A stretch of DNA of 64,000 nucleotides, taken from positions 62,001 through 126,000 of the forward strand of contig NZ_MOAL01000003.1 of NCBI RefSeq assembly GCF_003731765.1, read 5' to 3'. The notes under the pieces are model-generated. The model had not been told where the DNA came from and made no database searches. It was given only the letters and a program-made list of their open reading frames with translations. A program made the translations under genes and the position numbers. Origin of the DNA: Pseudomonas chlororaphis. Its GTDB lineage: Bacteria > Pseudomonadota > Gammaproteobacteria > Pseudomonadales > Pseudomonadaceae. Below, piece after piece: positions 31,844-39,700 of the stretch (position 1 is its first letter; each line of letters begins with the position of its first letter).

Positions 31844-32149
31844 TCAGGCATGGATTTCCCAGCGCAGGGACAGCAGAGGAAGGAAGTCGCCATCGATGCA
31901 GGAGCGAGCGTCTTCGTAGGCGTCGATCTGCTGGCCTTCATCGACGATCACCATCGCGAACTCTTCGCAGTGAAGTGAGAGGGCGCACCAGGTGCCGTCG
32001 TCCCAGCTCAATACGCTGACTACACGGCCCTGTTTTTCCTGCTGGCTGCGGTAGCGCTCGAGGCGCTGCATGAGGCGTTGCGAGAAGCCGATCTGGCGCA
32101 GTTTGGAGAAGGGATGCATCTTGGCGTTTTGGGCAATCTCGCGATTCAT
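31844..32149 (-). CDS. Unrecognised protein coupled to the AlpA-like regulator
   Basis: 101 residues, MNREIAQNAKMHPFSKLRQIGFSQRLMQRLERYRSQQEKQGRVVSVLSWDDGTW onward, basic N-terminal half and acidic C-terminal half (EDARSCIDGDFLPLL). Its ATG overlaps the stop of the AlpA-like gene by 4 bp. No domain recognised. Confidence 0.7.
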   Translation of the reverse strand: MNREIAQNAKMHPFSKLRQIGFSQRLMQRLERYRSQQEKQGRVVSVLSWDDGTWCALSLHCEEFAMVIVDEGQQIDAYEDARSCIDGDFLPLLSLRWEIHA

Positions 32150-32427
32150 GCGGCCACCTGATCACGGGCCTCGATGCGGCTGCGTGCCCACGCTTGTACT
32201 TCAGAAAGCACCCAGGCCACGGGAGCGCCACGGGCGTTGCTGTTGCTGAGTTTGACGGGCTGGGGAAAGCCGCAGTCGGGACGCTGCATGAGCTTGTAGA
32301 TGGTCGAGCGCTTCATGCCCACGATGCCTTCAACCTCGCGCATGCGGATCAGGGTCGAGGCGGCATCAAACAGCGAGGGAGAGTTGGCAGGTGCTTTGCG
32401 GGAAATCTCGGTTACAGAGGTACTCAT
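32146..32427 (-). CDS. alpA: AlpA-family DNA-binding regulator
   Basis: 93 residues with the AlpA/MerR-like helix-turn-helix: LIRMREVEGIVGMKRSTIYKLMQRPDCGFPQPVKLSNSNARGAPVAWVLSEVQAWARSRI. AlpA proteins activate excision or replication genes of P4-like elements and cryptic prophages. Position between the integrase side and the primase operon fits a switch controlling induction. The start at 32427 has only a weak GAGAGC site. Confidence 0.9.
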   Translation of the reverse strand: MSTSVTEISRKAPANSPSLFDAASTLIRMREVEGIVGMKRSTIYKLMQRPDCGFPQPVKLSNSNARGAPVAWVLSEVQAWARSRIEARDQVAA

Positions 32428-32517
32428 AGGTATTGCTCTCGACAGGTTTGGACTGACGTGAGCAATGATCTAGGCGAAGAGATTTCAAAAGGAGTTCACT
32501 TCCAATTGAAATTTCAG

Positions 32518-33357
32518 TTACAGCACGAAATTGCGTTTGAGAATGGCTTCCACGCTTTTACGAGTGAGCGCTTTTCCCATCTCGGGGGTCACCCATTCAG
32601 GACGCTGTTTCGGTGGTTTAGTGACTTCACGTTTTAGCCAGGCATGCACGGCGGTTGTGACGTTTTTTATTGGCATGCCCATTGCCGAGTAATGGTCGGC
32701 CTGCTTAACGATTGCATCGTCTCGGGCGTTGACTTCTTGGCTTCGCTCCATTGCGCTGATAATTCCGCCCTTGCTGCGAATAGCTGAATTTATCGCTCGT
32801 TCAGCGAGAGGCGTGAGCTCATCGTCAATCAAGCATGGCAATGAAGTAATCGGCTCTAAGTGAAAGGCATACTCATCGAGCGCCTCGGTTCGCTCGTCCG
32901 TGTTGACATACATTTCCATGAATTGGCAGTAAAAATCCCATGGCCAATCGGTTGGTACTTTCGAGATGTGTGGCCAGGCTCTTTTATCGACAGAGCGCAT
33001 CCATTCGTTCATCACTCCCAGCGCTTTAACAGCGCAAGCCATGATGTAGGCAGCGTGCGCCTCGCGATCAGTAGCCGTGAAGCACGTGCTGTACTGGCGA
33101 ACCCAATGAGCGAGACGTGCTCTGCTGTCAGTAGAGGCGTACTGAAAAATAGTCTCTTCGTGCATCGTTGTCTTGATGCACATACTGTTCAGATCACGGT
33201 CGATGCCGCCGGCTTGGATTCGCTGGCAGCACTGATCAATCAAGTGGCACACGGCAGTGATTTGTTCGCGACAGAGTCCGTAGAGCGGTTGTGCGGAGAG
33301 GTAACTGATCAACCCGCTGCTTAGCGGTGACTGTGAAGTAGGTTGTTGATCAATCAT
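32518..33357 (-). CDS. Unrecognised helical protein of the island
   Basis: 279 residues from the ATG at 33357 (MIDQQPTSQSPLSSGLISYL); a GTG 13 codons upstream is possible. Mainly helical, with WPWDFYCQFMEMYVNTDERTEALDEYAF and a C-terminal segment MPIKNVTTAVHAWLKREVTKPPKQRPEWVTPEMGKALTRKSVEAILKRNF that looks like a small basic nucleic-acid-binding tail. It lies between the GTTACAC iterons and alpA. No family recognised. Confidence 0.7.
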   Translation of the reverse strand: MIDQQPTSQSPLSSGLISYLSAQPLYGLCREQITAVCHLIDQCCQRIQAGGIDRDLNSMCIKTTMHEETIFQYASTDSRARLAHWVRQYSTCFTATDREAHAAYIMACAVKALGVMNEWMRSVDKRAWPHISKVPTDWPWDFYCQFMEMYVNTDERTEALDEYAFHLEPITSLPCLIDDELTPLAERAINSAIRSKGGIISAMERSQEVNARDDAIVKQADHYSAMGMPIKNVTTAVHAWLKREVTKPPKQRPEWVTPEMGKALTRKSVEAILKRNFVL

Positions 33358-33487
33358 TGCCAAGTATCTCAGGCAGCGTATACCGCTCAACCCCACGCCC
33401 TTGATTCAGCAAGCGTGTCCAGCGAGCCACGGGTGCGAATAGCTCGAGCCGAAAGCCTGCCAGCAGTGGGGTGGGGAGTGTTTTTAC

Positions 33488-33609
33488 GTTACACGCTAAG
33501 GCCGCGTTACACAGGGTGTACGGATATGGGGTATAGCGTGTGACGTTGAAAAATCCCAATTATTTCAATTGCTTGAACATTGTCGTTACACGAGTAACAC
33601 GCGTAACAC
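33488..33609 (-). repeat. Iteron family 3, right cluster (GTTACAC)
   Basis: GTTACAC at 33488, 33506 and 33585, GTGTGAC at 33538, GTAACAC at 33594 and 33603, with GTGTACGG at 33517. These are the same words as the left cluster (18105-18226) in the opposite orientation. They occupy the non-coding gap between the integrase stop and the next gene. In a circular form of the island the two clusters would lie only ~2.4 kb apart, as ori and crr do in P4-like elements. Confidence 0.65.
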
Positions 33610-33639
33610 TGTTTTTGAGTAGGGGTAGGGTCGTCACAT

Positions 33640-34875
33640 TCATTGGGCTTTACCGAACTGTCCCTGAACAACGTTCCCCCGCTCCAGGGCGTCTAGGTGA
33701 TCGGCGTACCACTGCATCATTACTTTGCGTTGAGGCAGATACACTGCCTTGTTGTACACACCGGCAATTCCCTCCTTAACATGGGAGAGTTGGGCTTCTA
33801 TGTGATTCTCGTCAAAGCCCTGCTCATTAAGGATGGTGCTTGCGATGTGACGAAAACCATGGCCTGTTTGCCGCCCGGCATATCCCAGCCTGCGTAGCGC
33901 CATTAGAAAGACGGTGTTGCTGCGGGGGATGGTCCTATCCTTTCTGCCTGGGAATAGAAGAGGGTACGCACCTGTCAGTGTTCGTAGCTCAGTTAGTGCT
34001 TCAATTGCCTGTCGAGAAAGAGGCACTACGTGTTCTCGACGACGTTTCATTCGCTCAGCAGGGATCGTCCACAATTTTTTGGTGAGGTCGATTTCTGACC
34101 AGCGTGCTTCTCGAATTTCGCTCGGGCGGGACGCTAGTAAGGCCAGCAAGCGAAGCCCTACACGAACGTCCGTCGCGTGAGGGTAGGAATTAATCGCTCG
34201 CAGCAGCATAGGCAGTTCTTCAATCGGAACGTGTGCATAGTTTTCAGCGCTACGTGATTGCAGGAATTTGTTAAGGCCTTCAAGGGGGTTGTGTATGGCC
34301 CGGCCTGTTACTCGTGCCAGGTCATAGATCTCTTTGCAAAAGGCACGAACTCTGCCCATTTGCTCAATGATCCCTTTCTGCTCCATGCCGCGTAGAAACT
34401 CCATCCATTCCAGAGGCAGTATTTCCGTGTATATGCGCTTGCCGAAAACGGGGAACACATGGAGTTCCAGGGCTCCAATCACTCGGCGGGACGTACCTGG
34501 TTCCCAGCTTGTCCGTCTAGCCTCAAACCATTCACGGCCTAACGCTTCAAAAGTGTTATTGGCAGCGATCTGGTCGGCAACCTTGCGAGCTTGTTTGCTC
34601 ACCAAAGGATTTTTGCCGGTCGATGCGTCATCCCGCAGTTGGGCTGCCTTCTGTCGGGCTAGTGAGCCACTGATTTCCGGGTAGCCGCCCAGACCCAGCC
34701 AAGACCATTTCCCGTCTGGCTTTTTGTAGCGCAACTCCCACGACTTTTGCCCATTAGCTTTGACTCGAAAGTACAGGCCGTTGCCGTCCTGTTCCCGATA
34801 CGTAGCGTGCTCTGGCTCCAGGCCAGCAAGTGTGGTGTCTGCTAATGGGCGGCGTTTGATTTCAGTACGCTTCAC
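33640..34875 (-). CDS. int: P4-type tyrosine integrase
   Basis: 411 residues. It has an N-terminal DUF4102 arm-binding domain (1-90, LADTTLAGLEPEHATYREQDGNGLYFRVKANGQKSWELRYKKPDGKWSWLGLG), a core-binding domain, then the catalytic domain with Arg in LLALLASRPSEIREARWSEID, HGFRHIAST (His-x-x-Arg), LSHVKEGIAGVYNKAVY (His and nucleophile Tyr). The start is GTG at 34875 with GGAGG 11 bases upstream, inside an arm-type repeat, so the integrase may repress itself. It would insert the island at the tRNA-Arg 3' end. Confidence 0.95.
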   Translation of the reverse strand: MKRTEIKRRPLADTTLAGLEPEHATYREQDGNGLYFRVKANGQKSWELRYKKPDGKWSWLGLGGYPEISGSLARQKAAQLRDDASTGKNPLVSKQARKVADQIAANNTFEALGREWFEARRTSWEPGTSRRVIGALELHVFPVFGKRIYTEILPLEWMEFLRGMEQKGIIEQMGRVRAFCKEIYDLARVTGRAIHNPLEGLNKFLQSRSAENYAHVPIEELPMLLRAINSYPHATDVRVGLRLLALLASRPSEIREARWSEIDLTKKLWTIPAERMKRRREHVVPLSRQAIEALTELRTLTGAYPLLFPGRKDRTIPRSNTVFLMALRRLGYAGRQTGHGFRHIASTILNEQGFDENHIEAQLSHVKEGIAGVYNKAVYLPQRKVMMQWYADHLDALERGNVVQGQFGKAQ

Positions 34876-34876
34876 T

Positions 34877-34931
34877 GCGTGTATGCCTCCAGTTATAAGA
34901 ATCTCAAAGCATACACGTGGGCATACACGGC
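34877..34931. repeat. Right arm-type sites
   Basis: GCGTGTATGCC (34877-34887) is an inverted copy of GGCATACACGC and overlaps the integrase ribosome site. The 23-bp tandem block at 34909-34931 is identical to 17185-17207. This gives three binding-site candidates at the integrase end. Confidence 0.65.
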
Positions 34932-34948
34932 GGGAAGTTATAGGGGTA

Positions 34949-35054
34949 GACAGGGATGGATAGCCAGATACAAGAAAGCCCGCACAGGGCGGGCTTCTTG
35001 GGGTATTTCGTAGACTGTCTGAGACAGGTCTAGACTGCTATATGGTGCACCCGG
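34949..35054. repeat. Right flanking repeat of the island (attR with tRNA 3' end)
   Basis: Related to 17015-17120. It contains the tRNA terminator hairpin (AAGCCCGC/GCGGGCTT, 34977-34996), a hyphenated palindrome CTGTCTGAGACAG that could be the crossover core, and the last bases of tRNA-Arg. Confidence 0.7.
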
Positions 35055-35119
35055 CGGGATTCGAACCCACGACCCCTGCCTTCGGAGGGCAGTACTCTAT
35101 CCAGCTGAGCTACGGATGC
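35043..35119 (-). tRNA. tRNA-Arg (anticodon CCG)
   Basis: 77 nt on the minus strand. Acceptor GCATCCG pairs with CGGGTGC. D arm GCTCAGCTGGATAGAGT, anticodon arm CTGCC-CTCCGAA-GGCAG giving anticodon CCG, T arm GTGGG-TTCGAATC-CCGC, encoded CCA. Its 3' end faces the integrase, the standard arrangement for an island using a tRNA as target. Confidence 0.97.
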
Positions 35120-35404
35120 AGTGCGGGCGACATCATACCCATGTCCGCTCGGGGCGTCCACGCCGGTTTTTGTTTCGTGGGCAGCGGTAGGCGCCGCGTC
35201 GTTATGAGCGGTGTTGGGCGCTTGGCAGCCGGAAAAAGGTCCGCGCTGAGGGCGTTGTTCAAGGCTTGTGGGTGGCGACGGTGGCGCAAGTCATGGGGCT
35301 ATCACTGTCGTGAGGTTGAGCTAGAGTTCTTTGGCGACTTTTATTCGGCTGTTGTCGTTGCACCTTGGCGCTGTCGCACAGCCCCGTTTATCAAGGAGTG
35401 ATGT

Positions 35405-35734
35405 GTGTCCGACCCCCTCGTTAATTCGCCAATCACTGATGTGTTGGCCCCGCCTTCGACGTCCCTTGATCAGGATATGAGCGCCCGCCAGGCCCCCGGG
35501 CTCTCGCCATCGGCCGACGGCTACTTCGCTGCGGACAGCAAGGTGGCGCTGGCGGCCCAGGCCGTATTGCTCAAGCAGATGAGCGACCACCCGGCCGAGG
35601 GCGATCAACTCGCCGCCACCGAGGATCGTTTGCAGATACTGAGTGCCGATGCGCTACTCGGCGCCGCCGTACCGACAGCCGGGGAGGCCGCGAGCGCGGC
35701 AGCGGACCCGCTCGCCCCGGCCACTGGCCGTTAG
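35405..35734 (+). CDS. Unrecognised small protein
   Basis: 109 residues from a GTG start with AAGGAG 8 bases upstream. MSDPLVNSPITDVLAPPSTSLDQD onward; rich in Ala, Pro and Asp and lacking cysteine. Possibly disordered. The preceding 285 bp hold nothing I recognise. Function unknown. Confidence 0.6.
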   Translation: MSDPLVNSPITDVLAPPSTSLDQDMSARQAPGLSPSADGYFAADSKVALAAQAVLLKQMSDHPAEGDQLAATEDRLQILSADALLGAAVPTAGEAASAAADPLAPATGR

Positions 35735-35815
35735 TGCACTTGTTCGGCCCTTCGTCGGGGCCGTGGGCAATAGCCTGGTTGTTTCTTTGCACGCCACCCT
35801 GGGAGGGAGCATCCG

Positions 35816-36271
35816 ATGACAGAAACCCCTGATAGTCATTTGAAGTCGATCATTTCAGTTGTCGAAGCTTATTTGAAGCGCCCCTTAACGGCGTATGAAA
35901 AGGAGATTCTGGAGCCATTCGTCGCATCGCTGGCGGCTAACGGCCAGTTGCCGAAACATCCAGTAGAGCTTCTTGCGCTGCTTGAACAGCAACGACCCGG
36001 CCGACCGCAGCTCAAGGCAGAAGTCATTAAACCCGCCGATAACAAGCTCCGTGGATCGTTGGATATCTCGGACAAGGCGAGCTCTGGGCAAGCCATCAAT
36101 CTGGGGGGCCGGGCATCGGCAGCGGCTCGCAGCCCCACTTGGCAGCCGATGACATTCGTCGATGGTGTCGACAGTTGCGCCGGTGCGGAAGCGACCGAGA
36201 GCATCGCCCAGCGCGGGATGCCCGATGACCTCAGGAGTCTGCTGACCCTGCTCAATTCCTTTAAGTCCTGA
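35816..36271 (+). CDS. Unrecognised protein
   Basis: 151 residues, MTETPDSHLKSIISVVEAYLKRPLTAYEKEILEPFVASLAANGQL onward. An N-terminal helical part is followed by a disordered Ser/Ala stretch, ending MPDDLRSLLTLLNSFKS. GGGAGGGAG lies about 6 bases before the ATG. It follows the previous gene by 81 bp and may be co-transcribed. No domain recognised. Confidence 0.65.
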   Translation: MTETPDSHLKSIISVVEAYLKRPLTAYEKEILEPFVASLAANGQLPKHPVELLALLEQQRPGRPQLKAEVIKPADNKLRGSLDISDKASSGQAINLGGRASAAARSPTWQPMTFVDGVDSCAGAEATESIAQRGMPDDLRSLLTLLNSFKS

Positions 36272-36665
36272 AGGCTTGAACACCCGGTTCCACAGGGTGA
36301 CCACACCAACGTTCTTGCCACCTCTGACGGGGTGACAAGGGCGTTTTTGTATCTGTCGTCTGAGTGACGTTTATCCGAAATATTCGATCAGGCAACCGTT
36401 CACGTTCTTTTTTTCGAACAGGCTATTGTCCTTTACCCCCTTTGATCCTAGGATTCGTTTGAGATTTCAAACGCTCTCAATCTGGGCGCTGAACCGCACG
36501 TCTATCCTCAGTGCGCTCTTTCTGTGCTTCAGCCCAGTGAATGATTTCCCTGACGGCAGCCTGATGACCGATGGACGAAAGCTCCAGCGCTTTCGACCTC
36601 TGCCAGGCGCCTTTCAACAATCACAATTCGCCCCGCGTATGCGCGGTGCTGTTAAGGAAGCCGAC
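36272..36665. promoter_or_regulatory. gabD upstream region with a perfect dyad
   Basis: 394 bases without a gene. CGTTTGA (36456-36462), GATT, TCAAACG (36467-36473) form a perfect 7-4-7 inverted repeat, a candidate operator for the GABA regulator; a terminator-like inverted repeat (CACCC...GGGTG, about 36280-36300) follows the preceding gene. Confidence 0.5.
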
Positions 36666-38108
36666 ATGCAGCTCAAAGACGCCCAATTGTTCCGTCAACA
36701 AGCCTTTATCGATGGGGCCTGGGTCGACGCGGACAATGGCCAGACGATCAAAGTGAACAACCCGGCCACTGGCGAAATCATCGGCACCGTGCCGAAGATG
36801 GGTGCCGCTGAAACCCGTCGTGCCATCGAAGCCGCCGACAACGCCCTGCCAGCCTGGCGTGCCCTGACCGCCAAAGAGCGCGCCAACAAGCTGCGCCGCT
36901 GGTTCGAATTGCTGATCGAAAACCAGGACGACCTCGGTCGCCTGATGACCCTGGAGCAGGGCAAGCCATTGGCCGAAGCCAAGGGCGAAATCGCTTACGC
37001 GGCTTCCTTCATCGAGTGGTTCGCCGAAGAAGCCAAGCGCATCTACGGTGACGTGATTCCGGGCCACCAGCCCGACAAGCGCCTGATCGTGATCAAGCAG
37101 CCGATCGGCGTGACCGCAGCCATCACCCCGTGGAACTTCCCGGCAGCGATGATCACCCGTAAAGCCGGCCCGGCCCTGGCCGCCGGTTGCACCATGGTCA
37201 TCAAGCCTGCTTCGCAAACCCCATTCTCGGCCTTGGCCCTGGTGGAACTGGCGCACCGTGCCGGCATTCCGAAAGGCGTGCTGAGCGTGGTTACCGGCAG
37301 TGCTGGCGACATCGGCGGCGAGCTGACCAGCAACCCGATCGTGCGCAAGCTGTCGTTCACGGGCTCCACCGAAATCGGTCGCCAGCTGATGGCCGAATGC
37401 GCCAAGGACATCAAGAAAGTGTCCCTGGAGCTGGGCGGCAACGCGCCGTTTATCGTGTTCGACGACGCGGACCTGGATAAAGCCGTCGAAGGCGCGATCA
37501 TCTCCAAGTACCGCAACAACGGCCAGACCTGTGTCTGCGCCAACCGCCTGTACATCCAGGATTCGGTCTACGACGCGTTCGCCGAGAAGCTGAAAGTCGC
37601 GGTGGCCAAGCTGAAGATCGGCAACGGTCTGGAAGAAGGCACCACCACCGGCCCGCTGATCGATGAAAAAGCCGTGGCCAAGGTCAAGGAACACATCGCC
37701 GACGCCCTGAGCAAAGGCGCGACCCTGCTGGCGGGTGGCAAGTCGATGGAAGGCAACTTCTTCGAACCGACCATCCTCACCAACGTGCCGAAAAACGCGG
37801 CCGTGGCCAAGGAAGAAACCTTCGGTCCATTGGCGCCGCTGTTCCGCTTCAAAGACGAAGCCGAAGTCATCGCCATGTCCAACGACACCGAGTTCGGCCT
37901 GGCGTCCTACTTCTACGCTCGCGACCTGGGCCGGGTGTTCCGTGTGGCGGAAGCCCTGGAATACGGCATGGTTGGCGTCAACACCGGTTTGATCTCCAAC
38001 GAAGTGGCGCCGTTCGGCGGCATCAAGGCCTCGGGCCTGGGCCGTGAAGGTTCCAAGTACGGGATCGAGGATTACCTGGAAATCAAATACCTCTGCCTGG
38101 GTATCTGA
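36666..38108 (+). CDS. gabD: NADP-dependent succinate-semialdehyde dehydrogenase
   Basis: 480 residues, MQLKDAQLFRQQAFIDGAWVD onward, the usual GabD length. ALDH landmarks are ITPWNFPAAMITRKAGPALAAG, VSLELGGNAPFIVFDDADL, NNGQTCVCANRLYI (catalytic Cys) and KEETFGPLAPLF. AAGGAAG lies before the ATG. It converts succinate semialdehyde to succinate, the second step of GABA breakdown, and is followed by gabT. Confidence 0.96.
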   Translation: MQLKDAQLFRQQAFIDGAWVDADNGQTIKVNNPATGEIIGTVPKMGAAETRRAIEAADNALPAWRALTAKERANKLRRWFELLIENQDDLGRLMTLEQGKPLAEAKGEIAYAASFIEWFAEEAKRIYGDVIPGHQPDKRLIVIKQPIGVTAAITPWNFPAAMITRKAGPALAAGCTMVIKPASQTPFSALALVELAHRAGIPKGVLSVVTGSAGDIGGELTSNPIVRKLSFTGSTEIGRQLMAECAKDIKKVSLELGGNAPFIVFDDADLDKAVEGAIISKYRNNGQTCVCANRLYIQDSVYDAFAEKLKVAVAKLKIGNGLEEGTTTGPLIDEKAVAKVKEHIADALSKGATLLAGGKSMEGNFFEPTILTNVPKNAAVAKEETFGPLAPLFRFKDEAEVIAMSNDTEFGLASYFYARDLGRVFRVAEALEYGMVGVNTGLISNEVAPFGGIKASGLGREGSKYGIEDYLEIKYLCLGI

Positions 38109-38284
38109 TCCGGTTTCAAGCGCAAGGGGCACGAGAGCGCTGTCCCTTTGCGCCGTTGTAAAAACGCACTATTCAAGGTGGCCCGGGACCCCTGCCGCAG
38201 TCGATCATCGCATGCTGCCGCAGGCGCCTCCCCGCCCCGCAACCCTTGAACCACACCGCTGTTGCAGCGGTGAATGAGGACACT

Positions 38285-39562
38285 ATGAGCAAGACCAACG
38301 CATCCCTGATGAAACGCCGTGAAGCCGCTGTACCGCGCGGTGTTGGCCAGATTCACCCGATCTTCGCCGAGTCGGCGAAGAACGCCACCGTGACCGACGT
38401 TGAAGGTCGCGAGTTCATCGATTTCGCCGGCGGTATCGCCGTGCTGAACACCGGTCACGTGCACCCGAAAATCATCGCCGCAGTGACCGAGCAACTGAAC
38501 AAGCTGACCCACACCTGCTTCCAGGTTCTGGCCTACGAGCCGTACGTGGAAGTGTGCGAAAAGATCAACGCCAAGATCCCGGGTGATTTCGCCAAGAAAA
38601 CCCTGCTGGTGACCACGGGTTCCGAAGCGGTCGAGAACGCCGTGAAAATCGCCCGTGCCGCCACCGGCCGCGCTGGCGTGATCGCCTTCACCGGCGCCTA
38701 CCACGGCCGCACCATGATGACCCTGGGCCTGACCGGTAAAGTCGTGCCGTACTCGGCCGGCATGGGCCTGATGCCGGGCGGCGTGTTCCGCGCCCTGTAC
38801 CCGAACGAACTGCATGGCGTGAGCATCGACGACTCCATCGCCAGCATCGAGCGCATCTTCAAGAACGACGCCGAGCCCCGTGATATCGCTGCGATCATTA
38901 TCGAGCCGGTCCAGGGCGAAGGCGGTTTCTACGTCGCGCCAAAAGAGTTCATGAAGCGTCTGCGTGCCCTGTGCGACCAACACGGCATCCTGCTGATCGC
39001 TGACGAAGTACAGACCGGCGCTGGCCGTACTGGCACCTTCTTCGCCATGGAGCAGATGGGCGTTGCTGCCGACCTGACCACCTTCGCCAAATCCATCGCG
39101 GGCGGTTTCCCGCTGGCCGGTGTTTGCGGCAAGGCTGAATACATGGACGCCATTGCTCCAGGCGGCCTGGGCGGCACCTACGCCGGTAGCCCGATCGCTT
39201 GCGCCGCTGCGCTGGCGGTGATGGAAGTGTTTGAAGAAGAGCACCTGCTGGACCGCTGCAAGGCCGTGGGCGAGCGTCTGGTCAGCGGCCTGAAGGCCAT
39301 CCAGGCCAAGTACCCGGTGATCGGTGAAGTGCGTGCCCTGGGCGCGATGATCGCGGTCGAGCTGTTCGAGAACGGCGACAGCCACAAGCCGAACGCCGCC
39401 GCTGTGGCGCAGGTCGTGGCCAAGGCTCGCGACAAGGGCCTGATCCTGCTGTCGTGCGGCACTTACGGCAACGTGCTGCGGGTTCTGGTTCCGCTGACCT
39501 CGCCGGACGAGCAGTTGGATAAAGGCCTGGCGATCATCGAAGAGTGCTTCTCGGAACTCTGA
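38285..39562 (+). CDS. gabT: 4-aminobutyrate aminotransferase
   Basis: 425 residues. Class III PLP-dependent aminotransferase with TGSEAVENAVKIAR, GAYHGRTMMTLGLTG, IIIEPVQGEGGFYVAP, LLIADEVQTGAGRTGTFFAM and the PLP lysine in TTFAKSIAGGFPLAG. It transfers the GABA amino group to 2-oxoglutarate, giving succinate semialdehyde for GabD. GAGGA precedes the ATG. The 176-bp gap after gabD holds no gene. Confidence 0.96.
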   Translation: MSKTNASLMKRREAAVPRGVGQIHPIFAESAKNATVTDVEGREFIDFAGGIAVLNTGHVHPKIIAAVTEQLNKLTHTCFQVLAYEPYVEVCEKINAKIPGDFAKKTLLVTTGSEAVENAVKIARAATGRAGVIAFTGAYHGRTMMTLGLTGKVVPYSAGMGLMPGGVFRALYPNELHGVSIDDSIASIERIFKNDAEPRDIAAIIIEPVQGEGGFYVAPKEFMKRLRALCDQHGILLIADEVQTGAGRTGTFFAMEQMGVAADLTTFAKSIAGGFPLAGVCGKAEYMDAIAPGGLGGTYAGSPIACAAALAVMEVFEEEHLLDRCKAVGERLVSGLKAIQAKYPVIGEVRALGAMIAVELFENGDSHKPNAAAVAQVVAKARDKGLILLSCGTYGNVLRVLVPLTSPDEQLDKGLAIIEECFSEL

Positions 39563-39582
39563 TCGACTGTGACCTGATCGAC

Positions 39583-39611
39583 AAAAAAACCCGCCTCGGC
39601 GGGTTTTTTTT
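39583..39611 (+). terminator. Rho-independent terminator of gabDT
   Basis: AAAAAAA, ACCCGCC, short loop, GGCGGGT, then eight T. It lies 20 bp after the gabT stop. Confidence 0.92.
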
Positions 39612-39700
39612 CGTCATCGGCCAGCTTGAAAGCCATTTGCCCTTTATGCAAAGCGTCGCATTGATCTAAGGTGCAAAGGATTGTTCCAGGAGCGTTTTGC

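Larger units (their letters stand above)
17111..35042. mobile_element. ~18-kb integrated satellite/P4-like genomic island at tRNA-Arg(CCG)
   Basis: The island is bounded by related ~106-bp repeats, and the right one abuts the 3' end of a tRNA gene. A P4-type tyrosine integrase lies next to the tRNA, with the same tandem 10-bp arm motif (GGCATACACG) inside both ends. Inside are an AlpA-like regulator, a DUF927 primase/helicase-like gene in a tightly overlapping operon, a coiled-coil protein, an iteron-rich region, an integrase pseudogene and an AT-richer array of orphan genes. There are no capsid, tail, portal or lysis genes and no conjugation genes, so it is a satellite-like or replicating integrative element rather than a prophage. 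Confidence 0.85.

Noticed and set aside
17111..35042. Intact prophage or conjugative element
   Set aside because: No structural, packaging, lysis, relaxase or type IV secretion genes are present; gene content fits a satellite-like island.
36621..39385. Long leftward frames opposite gabD and gabT
   Set aside because: Same shadow effect; the plus-strand genes are complete and well conserved.
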